A DNA stretch of 64,000 nucleotides from Selenomonas ruminantium subsp. lactilytica TAM6421 (GTDB taxonomy: Bacteria > Bacillota > Negativicutes > Selenomonadales > Selenomonadaceae): positions 1,178,001 to 1,242,000 of the forward strand of contig NC_017068.1 of NCBI RefSeq assembly GCF_000284095.1, in the 5' to 3' direction. The translations under genes were made by a program, and so were the position numbers. Positions 51,184 through 58,880 of the stretch are shown piece by piece. The notes beneath the pieces were generated by a model, which saw only the letters and a program-made list of their open reading frames with translations, ran no database searches and had not been told where the DNA came from. Within the stretch, counting starts at the first letter, position 1. Every line of letters starts with the position of its first letter.

Positions 51184-52951
51184 ATATATGAGACCTGTCC
51201 GGGTACGCTCTGTGAGCCTCGGCGCTGTTGTTGATGAAAAAGGACGTTCTCTGCGGATGATCGGCCGTCTCCCAGTTAACGAGGGAGACACGGTATGGAC
51301 AGATGGCCGGATAGTGTACGGACATGTACCTGTTCGGCCATCTATAAAACCGATGTTTTATACGGGGGAAATTCCTGTCAAATCACAAAGCGGGCTGAAT
51401 GGATATGTGCTGGAGCGTAATGGTGTATACCACGATTATGATTTAAATATGGAAAATGACTTACGACAAAGCTTTATTCTCAACAACGACAAAAAAATAT
51501 TTGAGTGCCCACTAGAAGCAACATCTATTTACTATCTGAATTTAGATGCAGAAATATGTCAGGACGATGAAAACTCATGGTTTATCGGAGGCGTCGATTC
51601 AAAACAACCGCAAGTTATATGGAATTATGTCAGTTTTGACGGTACAAATTTTACCAGTAGTTTTATACCAACGAATGTACAGATATATGTAAATAAAATA
51701 ATAAATGAACGCATCCAAATCCATAAATGTAAAATTATTGATAATGCTAGTTTAGAATTAATTGCCTCAGAATTAAGAAATGTTTGTAATGCAGGTGAAT
51801 TTGACTACATAATTGCGCAAGTTTTAGACTTCCGGTTTGTTGACCGACAGGGAAACTGGGATGCAGTAGTAGCCTTCTCGTTAAAAGGGACATTGCTTCG
51901 GGAACCTTCACAAAAAACGTATATGTCCGAGGAAGCGAAAGGTGGGGATTATTATGGGGGATTAACTATAGGCGAACCTGTTTTTGTTGGAAAAAGAGGT
52001 ATAGCTGGTGGACTGGCATATTTTGTGTACGATCAAACTTGTACAACTACAGCTACAGTCGAAACTGTAGAAAAACAAAATGCTGATTTTGAAATTCCGT
52101 TAGAGAATGCATTATTTATCGTCAAAATAAAATCTAATGGAGGTACAACATTATTACAGAAACGAATAGAAATGGGTGCGAACGATGTTAGTTATAATAC
52201 AACCGGAACTATAGAATGGGTCAATATGGATTCGCCTATATACAATTATATTTTTGAGTATCCGACAAGAGGAACTGTAACGTATCAAGGTGGAATTGTT
52301 GCTCCCCAAAATGCAGACCCTGCGGACGTAGCAGAGGGGCTTTACGGCGCAGTGTTACATGGAGATATCGTAGAATCAAATATGTTGAGACCTGTAGAGG
52401 CTCTAACAACAGTCACGGAACATATTGACGCAGAAACAATAGGAAGTACCGTGCCTTTTGGAATATCGTTGAATGAAGGATATTCCGCAATTACTAATAT
52501 ATTTTCGCTATTCGATATTCAAAAAGATAACGAATCGATAATTATGAATCGTTTAGATGGGTTGTATGATGCATATTACGTAAAACCTGCTCCCCGTAGT
52601 AATTATATCAACTTACGAAATGGTGATGGCTGGGATGTTATAAGGGAATATAGTAATGGCACTACAGAAACAGCTCATACAAATGACTATCCAGGATATT
52701 ATGTATCCGGCTCTTTAAATGGTTTCACGATAACTGAGCCGAGATATCATTTTATTCCTCATATCTGTTTATGTAATTTGCGCCGTGGATATATTTATTC
52801 TCATAGAGGCGATATGTGGCATGACGGTGAGATTGCAGTAATACAAGGGAATAGAAAAAAAGTGTTGGGGACACATTCTCAAAACCTACGATTATCAGTA
52901 ATGAAAAAAGTAAAGCCTATTATAAGACGTGGTAGGAGGTGGTTAAATTGA
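51176..52951 (+). CDS. Putative tail fibre or receptor-binding protein
   Basis: 591 residues from GTG 51176 (ATG 51188 is an alternative). It opens with beta repeats (VRSVSLGAVVDEKGRSLRMIG in parts) like tail-spike base domains and is aromatic, Asn/Thr-rich and low in Lys until the basic C-terminus (KKVKPIIRRGRRWL). No catalytic motif seen. Among the most AT-rich genes of the phage, so probably exchanged to change host range. Confidence 0.55.
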   Translation: MSEYMRPVRVRSVSLGAVVDEKGRSLRMIGRLPVNEGDTVWTDGRIVYGHVPVRPSIKPMFYTGEIPVKSQSGLNGYVLERNGVYHDYDLNMENDLRQSFILNNDKKIFECPLEATSIYYLNLDAEICQDDENSWFIGGVDSKQPQVIWNYVSFDGTNFTSSFIPTNVQIYVNKIINERIQIHKCKIIDNASLELIASELRNVCNAGEFDYIIAQVLDFRFVDRQGNWDAVVAFSLKGTLLREPSQKTYMSEEAKGGDYYGGLTIGEPVFVGKRGIAGGLAYFVYDQTCTTTATVETVEKQNADFEIPLENALFIVKIKSNGGTTLLQKRIEMGANDVSYNTTGTIEWVNMDSPIYNYIFEYPTRGTVTYQGGIVAPQNADPADVAEGLYGAVLHGDIVESNMLRPVEALTTVTEHIDAETIGSTVPFGISLNEGYSAITNIFSLFDIQKDNESIIMNRLDGLYDAYYVKPAPRSNYINLRNGDGWDVIREYSNGTTETAHTNDYPGYYVSGSLNGFTITEPRYHFIPHICLCNLRRGYIYSHRGDMWHDGEIAVIQGNRKKVLGTHSQNLRLSVMKKVKPIIRRGRRWLN

Positions 52952-53415
52952 ATGAGCTAATATCTATTCTAAAATCTCTTATCCCAGTTCGTTTGGAATT
53001 GGAATGGGGGGCGTTGACAGGAGGCGCAGGAGCGTTGGCAGCATATCTTTTTGGAGAATGGACTCAATCATTGGAGGCGCTGGCGATATTCATTGCTATT
53101 GATTACCTGACAGGCGTGATGGCCGCATATATGCGGCCAGGGGCAGAAATATCAAGTGAGCGAGGCCTGCGCGGCATCATAAAAAAGCTGGCGCTGGTGA
53201 CATTTGTCGCTTTCGGTCATTGGCTTGATTATGCGCTGGGACAGACTGTATTTTGCCAGCTCATCACATTTTCGATGCTGGGAAACGAGGGCGTGTCTAT
53301 CGTAGAAAACCTTAGCATATGTGGTGTGCCGGTGCCGGATGCTATTAAGAATAAGTTGAAGAAGCTGGCTCAGGAGAAAAAAAGGAGGGGCAATATTAAA
53401 GGAAGGAAATTTTGA
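52948..53415 (+). CDS. Phage holin family protein
   Basis: 155 residues from TTG 52948 (AGGAGGTGG eight bases upstream; GTG 52939 overlaps that RBS). Hydrophobic segments GALTGGAGALAAYLFG, ALAIFIAIDYLTGVMAAYM and LALVTFVAFGHWLDYALG follow the Holin_4 (TcdE/toxin-secretion) pattern, with a basic tail KKRRGNIKGRKF. It should open the inner membrane for the endolysin encoded 29 bases on. Confidence 0.88.
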   Translation: MNELISILKSLIPVRLELEWGALTGGAGALAAYLFGEWTQSLEALAIFIAIDYLTGVMAAYMRPGAEISSERGLRGIIKKLALVTFVAFGHWLDYALGQTVFCQLITFSMLGNEGVSIVENLSICGVPVPDAIKNKLKKLAQEKKRRGNIKGRKF

Positions 53416-53444
53416 TAACAGCGGGATTGTAAAGGAGAAAGAGG

Positions 53445-54656
53445 ATGAACGTTGATATTGTAGAGACCAATCTTGACTTTTCAAGCTTGTCCAAGCGCAG
53501 CTGTACAGACATGATTGTAATCCATCATACAGGCTCACCGGATATGGATGCTTCGGCTGAGCAGATTCATGGATGGCATCTTAACAACGGCTGGGCGGGC
53601 ATTGGCTATCATTATGTTATCCGCAAAAATGGCACGATTGAGAGAGGGCGCCCGGAATGGGCAGTTGGCAGCCATGCTTATGGTGAAAACGATCATACCA
53701 TAGGTGTGCATTTATCGGGAGATTTTTTGCACGTTGCCCCAACAGATGAGCAGATTGAAAAGTGTGCGATGCTTATTGCCAGCCTGAGTGCTGCTTATGG
53801 CATTCCTATAGACCGGGAACACGTTGTTGGCCATGGGGAGCTCATGGCCACAGACTGCCCAGGTGTAAATCTGCAGGCATTGCTGGATGATGGCACAATA
53901 ACTGGCAAGGCCAACTGGTACAGGTATGGCAATGTGTCACAAGATAAGGCTGCGGACAAAACTTTGCCTGAGGAACGGATTTGGCAGTTTCTGAAGGGGA
54001 AAGGGCTTAGTGATTATGCAGCAGCTGGTATTATGGGAAATCTCTATGCGGAGAGTGGTCTCATCCCTACCAATCTGGAAGACTACTACGAGTGCAAACT
54101 GGGAATGTCGGACGATGAATATACGTGCGCTGTAGATGCCGGCGAATATCCGAATTTTGTGCATGATAGAGCAGGGTATGGGCTGGCTCAGTGGACATAC
54201 TATAGCCGGAAGGCGGGCTTGCTGAAATATGCCAGAGCTAAAGGAAAATCTATCGGTGATTTGGATATGCAGCTGGAATTCTTGTGGCAGGAATTACAAC
54301 TGAATCAATCGCTGATGGATAAACTTGCCGAGGCTGGCTCCGTTCAAGAGGCCAGCAATGCGGTTCTATTTGATTTTGAACGTCCTGCAGATCAGAGTGA
54401 AGCAGTACAGTCAATCCGGGCTGGGTACGGGCAGGACTATTATGATGATTTTGCCTTGACCAATAAGCTGGTGATGGAGGAGGAAGAATCCATGCGATAT
54501 AATAATGTAGCAGAGGTGCCGGAATGGGCGCAGCCGACAATCCAGAAAATGATTGATAAAGGTTTGCTGGGCGGAACCAGCGGTAAGGACAATCTGGATT
54601 TGACATTGGAAATGATACGTGTTTTTGTGGTCAATGATAGAGCTGGCCTGTACTGA
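53445..54656 (+). CDS. Two-domain endolysin: amidase plus tail-lysozyme-like domain
   Basis: 403 residues. The N-terminal amidase_2/PGRP fold (about 15-150) contains VIHHTG (His27-28), YHYVIRKNG and VVGHGELMATDCPG with its zinc ligands. It is an N-acetylmuramoyl-L-alanine amidase. Residues ~170-310 (FLKGKGLSDYAAAGIMGNLYAES in parts, HDRAGYGLAQWTYYSRK) match a phage tail lysozyme domain. The last ~60 residues (VPEWAQPTIQKMIDKGLLGG) look like an S-layer-like cell-wall-binding repeat. No signal peptide, so it needs the holin. Confidence 0.9.
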   Translation: MNVDIVETNLDFSSLSKRSCTDMIVIHHTGSPDMDASAEQIHGWHLNNGWAGIGYHYVIRKNGTIERGRPEWAVGSHAYGENDHTIGVHLSGDFLHVAPTDEQIEKCAMLIASLSAAYGIPIDREHVVGHGELMATDCPGVNLQALLDDGTITGKANWYRYGNVSQDKAADKTLPEERIWQFLKGKGLSDYAAAGIMGNLYAESGLIPTNLEDYYECKLGMSDDEYTCAVDAGEYPNFVHDRAGYGLAQWTYYSRKAGLLKYARAKGKSIGDLDMQLEFLWQELQLNQSLMDKLAEAGSVQEASNAVLFDFERPADQSEAVQSIRAGYGQDYYDDFALTNKLVMEEEESMRYNNVAEVPEWAQPTIQKMIDKGLLGGTSGKDNLDLTLEMIRVFVVNDRAGLY

Positions 54657-54679
54657 TGAAGGCTTATCAATCAAAGAAA

Positions 54680-54709
54680 GGCCCATACGGCATGATGTCG
54701 ATATGGGCC
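54680..54709. repeat. Inverted repeat after the lysis genes
   Basis: GGCCCATA (54680-54687) and TATGGGCC (54702-54709). There is no T-run. Probably the end of the lysis transcript. The rest of 54710-54733 shows nothing else. Confidence 0.45.
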
Positions 54710-54733
54710 AGTAGTAGAAGTAAACAATACTGT

Positions 54734-54762
54734 GTACTTAGCAGTACATAGGGGATGCCATG
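54734..54762 (+). other. attR, right attachment site
   Basis: Phage arm GTACTTAGCAGTACATA (54734-54750), GGG, core GA (54754-54755), then host queA sequence TGCCATG. Joined to the attL arm across GA it makes an attP with inverted arms TACATA/TATGTA separated by exactly eight bases with GA at the centre. Confidence 0.75.
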
Positions 54763-54843
54763 ATGCTGACGAGAAGGCAGCCGGTGACAGAGCGGGATAA
54801 GGAATTGCAGGCTTTGGAAGAGTCGCATATGAGCGCTGAATAA
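54754..54843 (+). pseudogene. queA: Displaced 3' end of host queA
   Basis: Reads on from GD as AMMLTRRQPVTERDKELQAL then EESHMSAE and a TAA at 54841-54843. That is 28 codons, the same length as the phage-supplied end of the intact queA, with 18 of 28 residues shared. No start codon of its own is in use. It is followed by queA's original terminator. Confidence 0.85.
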
Positions 54844-54851
54844 GGCAGCAG

Positions 54852-54879
54852 GAGGTCGCAGACAGCGGCCTCTTTTTAT
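54852..54879 (+). terminator. Original queA terminator
   Basis: GAGGTCGC (54852-54859) pairs with GCGGCCTC (54865-54872) through one G-U, loop AGACA, then TTTTTATT. Confidence 0.75.
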
Positions 54880-54900
54880 TAAGTATACTTCGTTTTAGTA

Positions 54901-54929
54901 TTGCGAAAATTGTCATTTTAGTGTAAAAT
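54901..54929 (+). promoter_or_regulatory. Promoter upstream of the 55.0-kb genes
   Basis: TTGCGA (54901-54906), 17 bases, TAAAAT (54924-54929). Confidence 0.55.
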
Positions 54930-54963
54930 AGGACTATAGAACTAAGGAGACGAGAGGATTGAA

Positions 54964-55047
54964 ATGAGAAGGTTTGAAGCCGTAATGACAACAGCGGTTT
55001 CAGGTGGATCTGGGATCGATAAGATGCACCCGACAGGTAGTCACTGA
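54964..55047 (+). CDS. Very short ORF (27 aa), possible leader peptide
   Basis: ATG 54964 with GAGAGGATTGAA upstream encodes 27 residues (RRFEAVMTTAVSGGSGIDKM in part) ending 17 bases before the next gene. It may be a leader peptide or chance. Confidence 0.3.
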   Translation: MRRFEAVMTTAVSGGSGIDKMHPTGSH

Positions 55048-55064
55048 GAAAGAGAGGGATTACT

Positions 55065-55517
55065 GTGGAAAATTTTTATCGATGGCTGTTGTCAACCTCC
55101 TGGGCTGAGCGTTTGAGAGCCTATGCATACATCGAGAAGGATTTACGGCATCAGAAGCGCTGGGTTATGAACGAGGACAAATGGGAGGACATGAAGATGC
55201 TTGTGGGGCAGATTCTGTCCATTCATTTCAAGAAGCACCCGGCTAAAGATGTCGCGGATTTTTCAGAGCGGATTGCCAGGCTATATCAGTTGTTATTGGC
55301 GCCTATGTCCGAGGAAAAAAGCCACCACCATGCAGTCAGCAAAGGCTTGCTGATGGATATCTATGATGAAGATGACATTGCTGCCCGTCAGGCAATACAT
55401 GCGTATTTTCATCAGAAACGCTGTCAGGAAAGTCATTCGGTACTGGACAATCTCTTCCGGTGCTATGAATATATGATGGAACAGGCCACGTCGCGTTATT
55501 TGGCTGTAATGGCATGA
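55065..55517 (+). CDS. Hypothetical helical protein (150 aa)
   Basis: GTG 55065 with GAGAGGGATTACT. Mostly alpha-helical, rich in His, Tyr and charged residues (YAYIEKDLRHQKRWVMNEDKW, SVLDNLFRCYEYMMEQATSR in parts). No signal peptide or membrane segment. No family recognised. A chromosomal gene just outside the prophage, ending at its own terminator. Confidence 0.55.
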   Translation: MENFYRWLLSTSWAERLRAYAYIEKDLRHQKRWVMNEDKWEDMKMLVGQILSIHFKKHPAKDVADFSERIARLYQLLLAPMSEEKSHHHAVSKGLLMDIYDEDDIAARQAIHAYFHQKRCQESHSVLDNLFRCYEYMMEQATSRYLAVMA

Positions 55518-55520
55518 AGG

Positions 55521-55558
55521 ATAGTTGCTTTGCAGGAATGCAGGGCAGCTATTTTTTT
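55521..55558 (+). terminator. Terminator before the pflB promoter
   Basis: ATAGTTGC (55521-55528) and GCAGCTAT (55545-55552) with one G-U, then seven T. Confidence 0.75.
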
Positions 55559-55602
55559 GGCGGAAACTATATCGATATAGGATTTTCCCATATTAAGCGA
55601 TA

Positions 55603-55631
55603 TTGACAGGATTGTCCATAGTGGATATAAT
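55603..55631 (+). promoter_or_regulatory. Perfect-consensus promoter of the pflB leader
   Basis: TTGACA (55603-55608), 17 bases, TATAAT (55626-55631). Transcripts would start near 55638, about 155 bases before the pflB ATG. Confidence 0.85.
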
Positions 55632-55637
55632 TAGTAG

Positions 55638-55758
55638 CAGGTAATAAAAAATAGAGGCGCAGGACTGGCTGCTCTTAAGCAGCCAAGGGGAACTGTGCCG
55701 ACGCTTTTTTAGATAGACGATCGCCTGAGCAGAGTGCGGATTGCGTTGCTCAGGCGAT
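55638..55758 (+). ncRNA. Structured leader RNA, or free small RNA, upstream of pflB
   Basis: Element 1: outer stem GGCGCAG (55656-55662) with CTGTGCC (55693-55699), internal loops GACT and AAGGGGAA, inner stem GGCTGC/GCAGCC (55667-55672, 55679-55684), then T6 at 55705-55710. Element 2: a 12-bp perfect stem ATCGCCTGAGCA/TGCTCAGGCGAT (55720-55731, 55747-55758) ending 24 bases before the pflB RBS. Could be an attenuated leader or a ~70-base small RNA followed by a stabilising hairpin. It does not match a riboswitch class I can name. Confidence 0.5.
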
Positions 55759-55792
55759 TCGTTTGTCTAAGCGGTAAAGCAGGAGGAAGATT

Positions 55793-58024
55793 ATGAACGA
55801 GAATTGGCAGGGATTCCGTCCCGGAAAATGGCAGACGAAGATTGATGTGCGTGATTTTATCCAGAAGAACTATACGCCTTATGAGGGGGAGGCAGATTTT
55901 CTGGCTGAAGCTACGGCTAACACCACGGCTGTCTGGGAGGAATGCAAGAAGCTGCTGGCGGAAGAACGCAAAAAAGGCGGCGTATTGGATGTAGATACCG
56001 AAACGGTTTCCACCACTATCTCCCATGCACCTGGTTATATCGATAAGGAACATGAAACCGTCGTCGGTTTGCAGCTGGATGCACCTTTGAAGCGCGGCCT
56101 GATCGTCAACGGCGGTCTGCGCATGGCCCAGCAGGCGGCAGATGCCTATGGCTACAAGGTCAGCGACAAGATCACGGAAATCTATTCCAAACATGTGAAA
56201 ACCCATAATGAAGCGGTGTTTGAGCTCTATACGCCGGAAATGCGCAAGGCCCGTCATTTAGGCCTGCTCACCGGTCTGCCCGATGCTTATGGCCGTGGCC
56301 GCATCATTGGCGACTATCGCCGGGTGGCGCTCTATGGTGTGGATCGTCTGATCGAGCAGAAGAAGCTGGATAAGGAAGAGATGTACGGCGGGGCCATGGA
56401 TGCGGAGAAGATGCGTGCCCGCAGCGAGATTGCCCAGCAGATCAAGGCCTTGAATGATCTTAAGACCATGGCTAAGAGCTATGGCTTTGACATCAGCGTG
56501 CCGGCAAAGAACGCCAAAGAAGCTGTGCAGTGGGTGTATTTCGGCTATCTGGCTTCCGTCAAGGAGCAGAATGGCGCGGCCATGTCCATCGGCCGTGTGA
56601 GCACCTTCCTGGATATCTATATGGAACGGGATCTGGCAAGTGGTGTCATTACGGAAGCGGAAGCCCAGGAGCTTATGGATCAGCTGGTCATCAAGCTGCG
56701 CATGGTGCGCATGCTGCGTACGCCGGAATATAATGAGCTCTTTGCCGGCGATCCCATCTGGGTGACGGAGTCCGTAGGCGGCATGGGGGAAGATGGCCGT
56801 ACCTTGGTCACGAAGAACTCCTTCCGTATCCTGCATACGCTGGAAAATCTCGGCCCCTCCCCGGAACCGAACCTTACGGTGCTCTGGTCCAAGCGTCTGC
56901 CGGCTGGCTTCAAGAAGTATGCGGCTGAGATCTCCATCAAGACCAGCGCCATCCAGTATGAAAATGATGAAGTGATGCGTCCGGCTTATGGCGATGACTA
57001 TGGCATCACCTGCTGCGTATCGGCCATGAAGCTGGGCAAGATGATGCAGTTCTTCGGTGCCCGGGCCAACCTGGCCAAATCCTTGCTGCTGGCCATCAAT
57101 GGTGGCAAGGATGAGAAGAGCAATGAGCAGCTGGCACCGGAAATCCCCCTGCCCACGGGTGAGGTGCTGGATTATGCGGAAGTCCGCCATAAATATTCCC
57201 AGGTGCTGGCATGGCTGGCCGAGCTCTATGTGGACACCATGAATGTGATCCACTATTCCCATGACCTGCATGCTTATGAAGCTGGCCAGATGGCCCTCCA
57301 TGACAGCAAGATCGAACGTCTGATGGCCTTCGGCGTGGCAGGTCTGTCCTGTGCGGTGGATTCCCTGTCGGCCATCAAGTATGCCAGGGTGACGTCCATC
57401 CGCAATGAATTCGGCGTAGCGACGGATTTCAAAGTGGAAGGTGACTTCCCGAAATTTGGCAACAACGATCCTCGCGTAGATGAACTGGCGCATGAATTGA
57501 CCCATGAGTTCATCACGGAGCTCCGCAAGCACAAGGCTTATCGCGGTGCAGAGCACACCCTGTCCATCCTGACCATCACGTCCAATGTCATGTACGGCAA
57601 GAAGACGGGCACGACGCCGGATGGCCGCAAGCTTGGCGAGCCGCTGGCTCCGGGGGCGAACCCCATGCATGGCCGGGATAAGAGCGGGGCACTGGCTGCC
57701 ATGAAGTCCATTGCCCATCTGGATTATGCGGACTGTCGGGATGGTATCTCCTATACTTTCTCTATGATTCCGTCGGCATTGGGCAAGACCGAGGAGATTC
57801 GGGTGCAGAATCTCACGGCGATGTTGGATGGTTACAGCGGCTACGAAGCCCATCATATCAATATCAATGTATTGGATCGGGCCGTGCTGGAAGATGCCAT
57901 GGAGCATCCGGAGAATTATCCGCAGCTGACCATCCGTGTTTCCGGTTATGCGGTGAACTTCATCAAGCTTGACCGTCCGCATCAGCTGGAAGTGATTCAG
58001 CGTACCTTCTACGAAACAATGTAA
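55793..58024 (+). CDS. pflB: Formate acetyltransferase (pyruvate formate-lyase)
   Basis: 743 residues. It converts pyruvate and CoA to acetyl-CoA and formate by a glycyl-radical mechanism. Active-site cysteines Cys407-Cys408 ([10 protein letters not shown]); radical glycine Gly718 in RVSGYAVNF near the C-terminus. Other PFL signatures: [22 protein letters not shown] in parts, [37 protein letters not shown] in parts. AGGAGGAAG gives a strong RBS. The activase gene follows at once. Central to mixed-acid fermentation in an anaerobe. Confidence 0.97.
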   Translation: MNENWQGFRPGKWQTKIDVRDFIQKNYTPYEGEADFLAEATANTTAVWEECKKLLAEERKKGGVLDVDTETVSTTISHAPGYIDKEHETVVGLQLDAPLKRGLIVNGGLRMAQQAADAYGYKVSDKITEIYSKHVKTHNEAVFELYTPEMRKARHLGLLTGLPDAYGRGRIIGDYRRVALYGVDRLIEQKKLDKEEMYGGAMDAEKMRARSEIAQQIKALNDLKTMAKSYGFDISVPAKNAKEAVQWVYFGYLASVKEQNGAAMSIGRVSTFLDIYMERDLASGVITEAEAQELMDQLVIKLRMVRMLRTPEYNELFAGDPIWVTESVGGMGEDGRTLVTKNSFRILHTLENLGPSPEPNLTVLWSKRLPAGFKKYAAEISIKTSAIQYENDEVMRPAYGDDYGITCCVSAMKLGKMMQFFGARANLAKSLLLAINGGKDEKSNEQLAPEIPLPTGEVLDYAEVRHKYSQVLAWLAELYVDTMNVIHYSHDLHAYEAGQMALHDSKIERLMAFGVAGLSCAVDSLSAIKYARVTSIRNEFGVATDFKVEGDFPKFGNNDPRVDELAHELTHEFITELRKHKAYRGAEHTLSILTITSNVMYGKKTGTTPDGRKLGEPLAPGANPMHGRDKSGALAAMKSIAHLDYADCRDGISYTFSMIPSALGKTEEIRVQNLTAMLDGYSGYEAHHININVLDRAVLEDAMEHPENYPQLTIRVSGYAVNFIKLDRPHQLEVIQRTFYETM

Positions 58025-58025
58025 G

Positions 58026-58760
58026 ATGGTAAAGGGATTCTATCATTCTAAGCTCACCTTTGGCACGATGGACGGCCCGGGTATCCGCTATGTGCTGTTC
58101 CTGGCCGGCTGCCGGATGGGCTGTGCGTTCTGCCACAATCCCGACACTTGGGCCCAGGGACAGCAGCTGATCACGGCAGAGGAAGTATTGCAGGAGGCTG
58201 AGGACTATCGTCAGTTCTACGATTCCTCGGGGGGCGGTATCACCGTTTCCGGCGGGGAACCGCTGCTGCAGCCGGAGTTTGTGGCGGAGCTGCTGGCCAA
58301 GGCCAAAGCCCGGGGCTGGCATACAGTCATCGATACCTGCGGGCTGGCCGGCAAAGAGGCTGTCATGCAGGTGCTGCCCTATGTCGATCGGGTACTGTTT
58401 TCGCTGAAGGGCAGTACGGAGGGGAGCTATCATGATTTGACCAAGGCCAAGCGTAAAGATATCCTGGCGAATCTGCGGTTGATTGCGGCCCGCAAGCCGG
58501 TGACTTTGCGCTATGTACTGATTCCCGGCTACACGGATGGCAAGGATAGTCTGGCTGCCCTTATCGGCATTGTGCATGCTTTGCCGCAGACTGTGGAGGT
58601 GGAGGTCCTGCCCTATCATACCATGGGCATTGTCAAATGGGATGAACTCGGCTGGGACTATACGTTACGGGATGTACCGGAACCGTCCAAGGGCGAGGTG
58701 GATTCTTTCCGCCAGTCCCTGCGTCAGGCCGGGATCAGGCTGGCTGCGACGGAAAACTGA
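58026..58760 (+). CDS. pflA: Pyruvate formate-lyase activating enzyme
   Basis: 244 residues, radical SAM. The CxxxCxxC cluster motif is Cys29, Cys33, Cys36 (AGCRMGCAFCHNPD), followed by SGGGITVSGGEPLLQPEF and IDTCGL. It makes the glycyl radical at Gly718 of PflB. The start lies one base after the pflB stop with little RBS, so translational coupling is likely. Confidence 0.96.
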   Translation: MVKGFYHSKLTFGTMDGPGIRYVLFLAGCRMGCAFCHNPDTWAQGQQLITAEEVLQEAEDYRQFYDSSGGGITVSGGEPLLQPEFVAELLAKAKARGWHTVIDTCGLAGKEAVMQVLPYVDRVLFSLKGSTEGSYHDLTKAKRKDILANLRLIAARKPVTLRYVLIPGYTDGKDSLAALIGIVHALPQTVEVEVLPYHTMGIVKWDELGWDYTLRDVPEPSKGEVDSFRQSLRQAGIRLAATEN

Positions 58761-58776
58761 ATCGAATAAATGAAGC

Positions 58777-58810
58777 GAAGCTGTCTCATCAAGGGGCAGC
58801 TTTCTTTTAT
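58777..58810 (+). terminator. Terminator of pflBA
   Basis: AAGCTGTC (58778-58785) pairs with GGCAGCTT (58795-58802), then TTCTTTTAT. Confidence 0.75.
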
Positions 58811-58839
58811 TTGCGGTGACAAGGGCAGGTGTTTATAAT
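58811..58839 (+). promoter_or_regulatory. recG promoter
   Basis: TTGCGG (58811-58816), 17 bases, TATAAT (58834-58839), 41 bases before the TTG start. Confidence 0.7.
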
Positions 58840-58880
58840 AGAAGGAGATATTTTGGACAAAGAATTTTGGATGTGATGAT

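Larger units (their letters stand above)
20556..54755. mobile_element. Integrated siphovirus-type prophage with HUH Rep and ParAB
   Basis: The bounds are set by the reconstructed crossover GA dinucleotides (20556-20557 and 54754-54755). The element carries a serine recombinase at its left end, a lysogeny switch, Rep/ParA/ParB, and complete head, tail and lysis modules in the usual order. No structural gene is visibly broken. The displaced queA end lies directly outside the right boundary. Confidence 0.9.

Noticed and set aside
20556-54755. tRNA gene as the phage attachment site
   Set aside because: No tRNA-like cloverleaf is found at either junction. The duplicated queA end explains the site fully.
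55638-55758. ZTP (pfl-motif) riboswitch before pflB
   Set aside because: The gene context and the words GACTGGC and CGCCTGAGCA invite the call. However, the conserved ZTP 3' half (CCGnCCGCCTGGGC) is absent, and the second word is part of a perfect simple hairpin.
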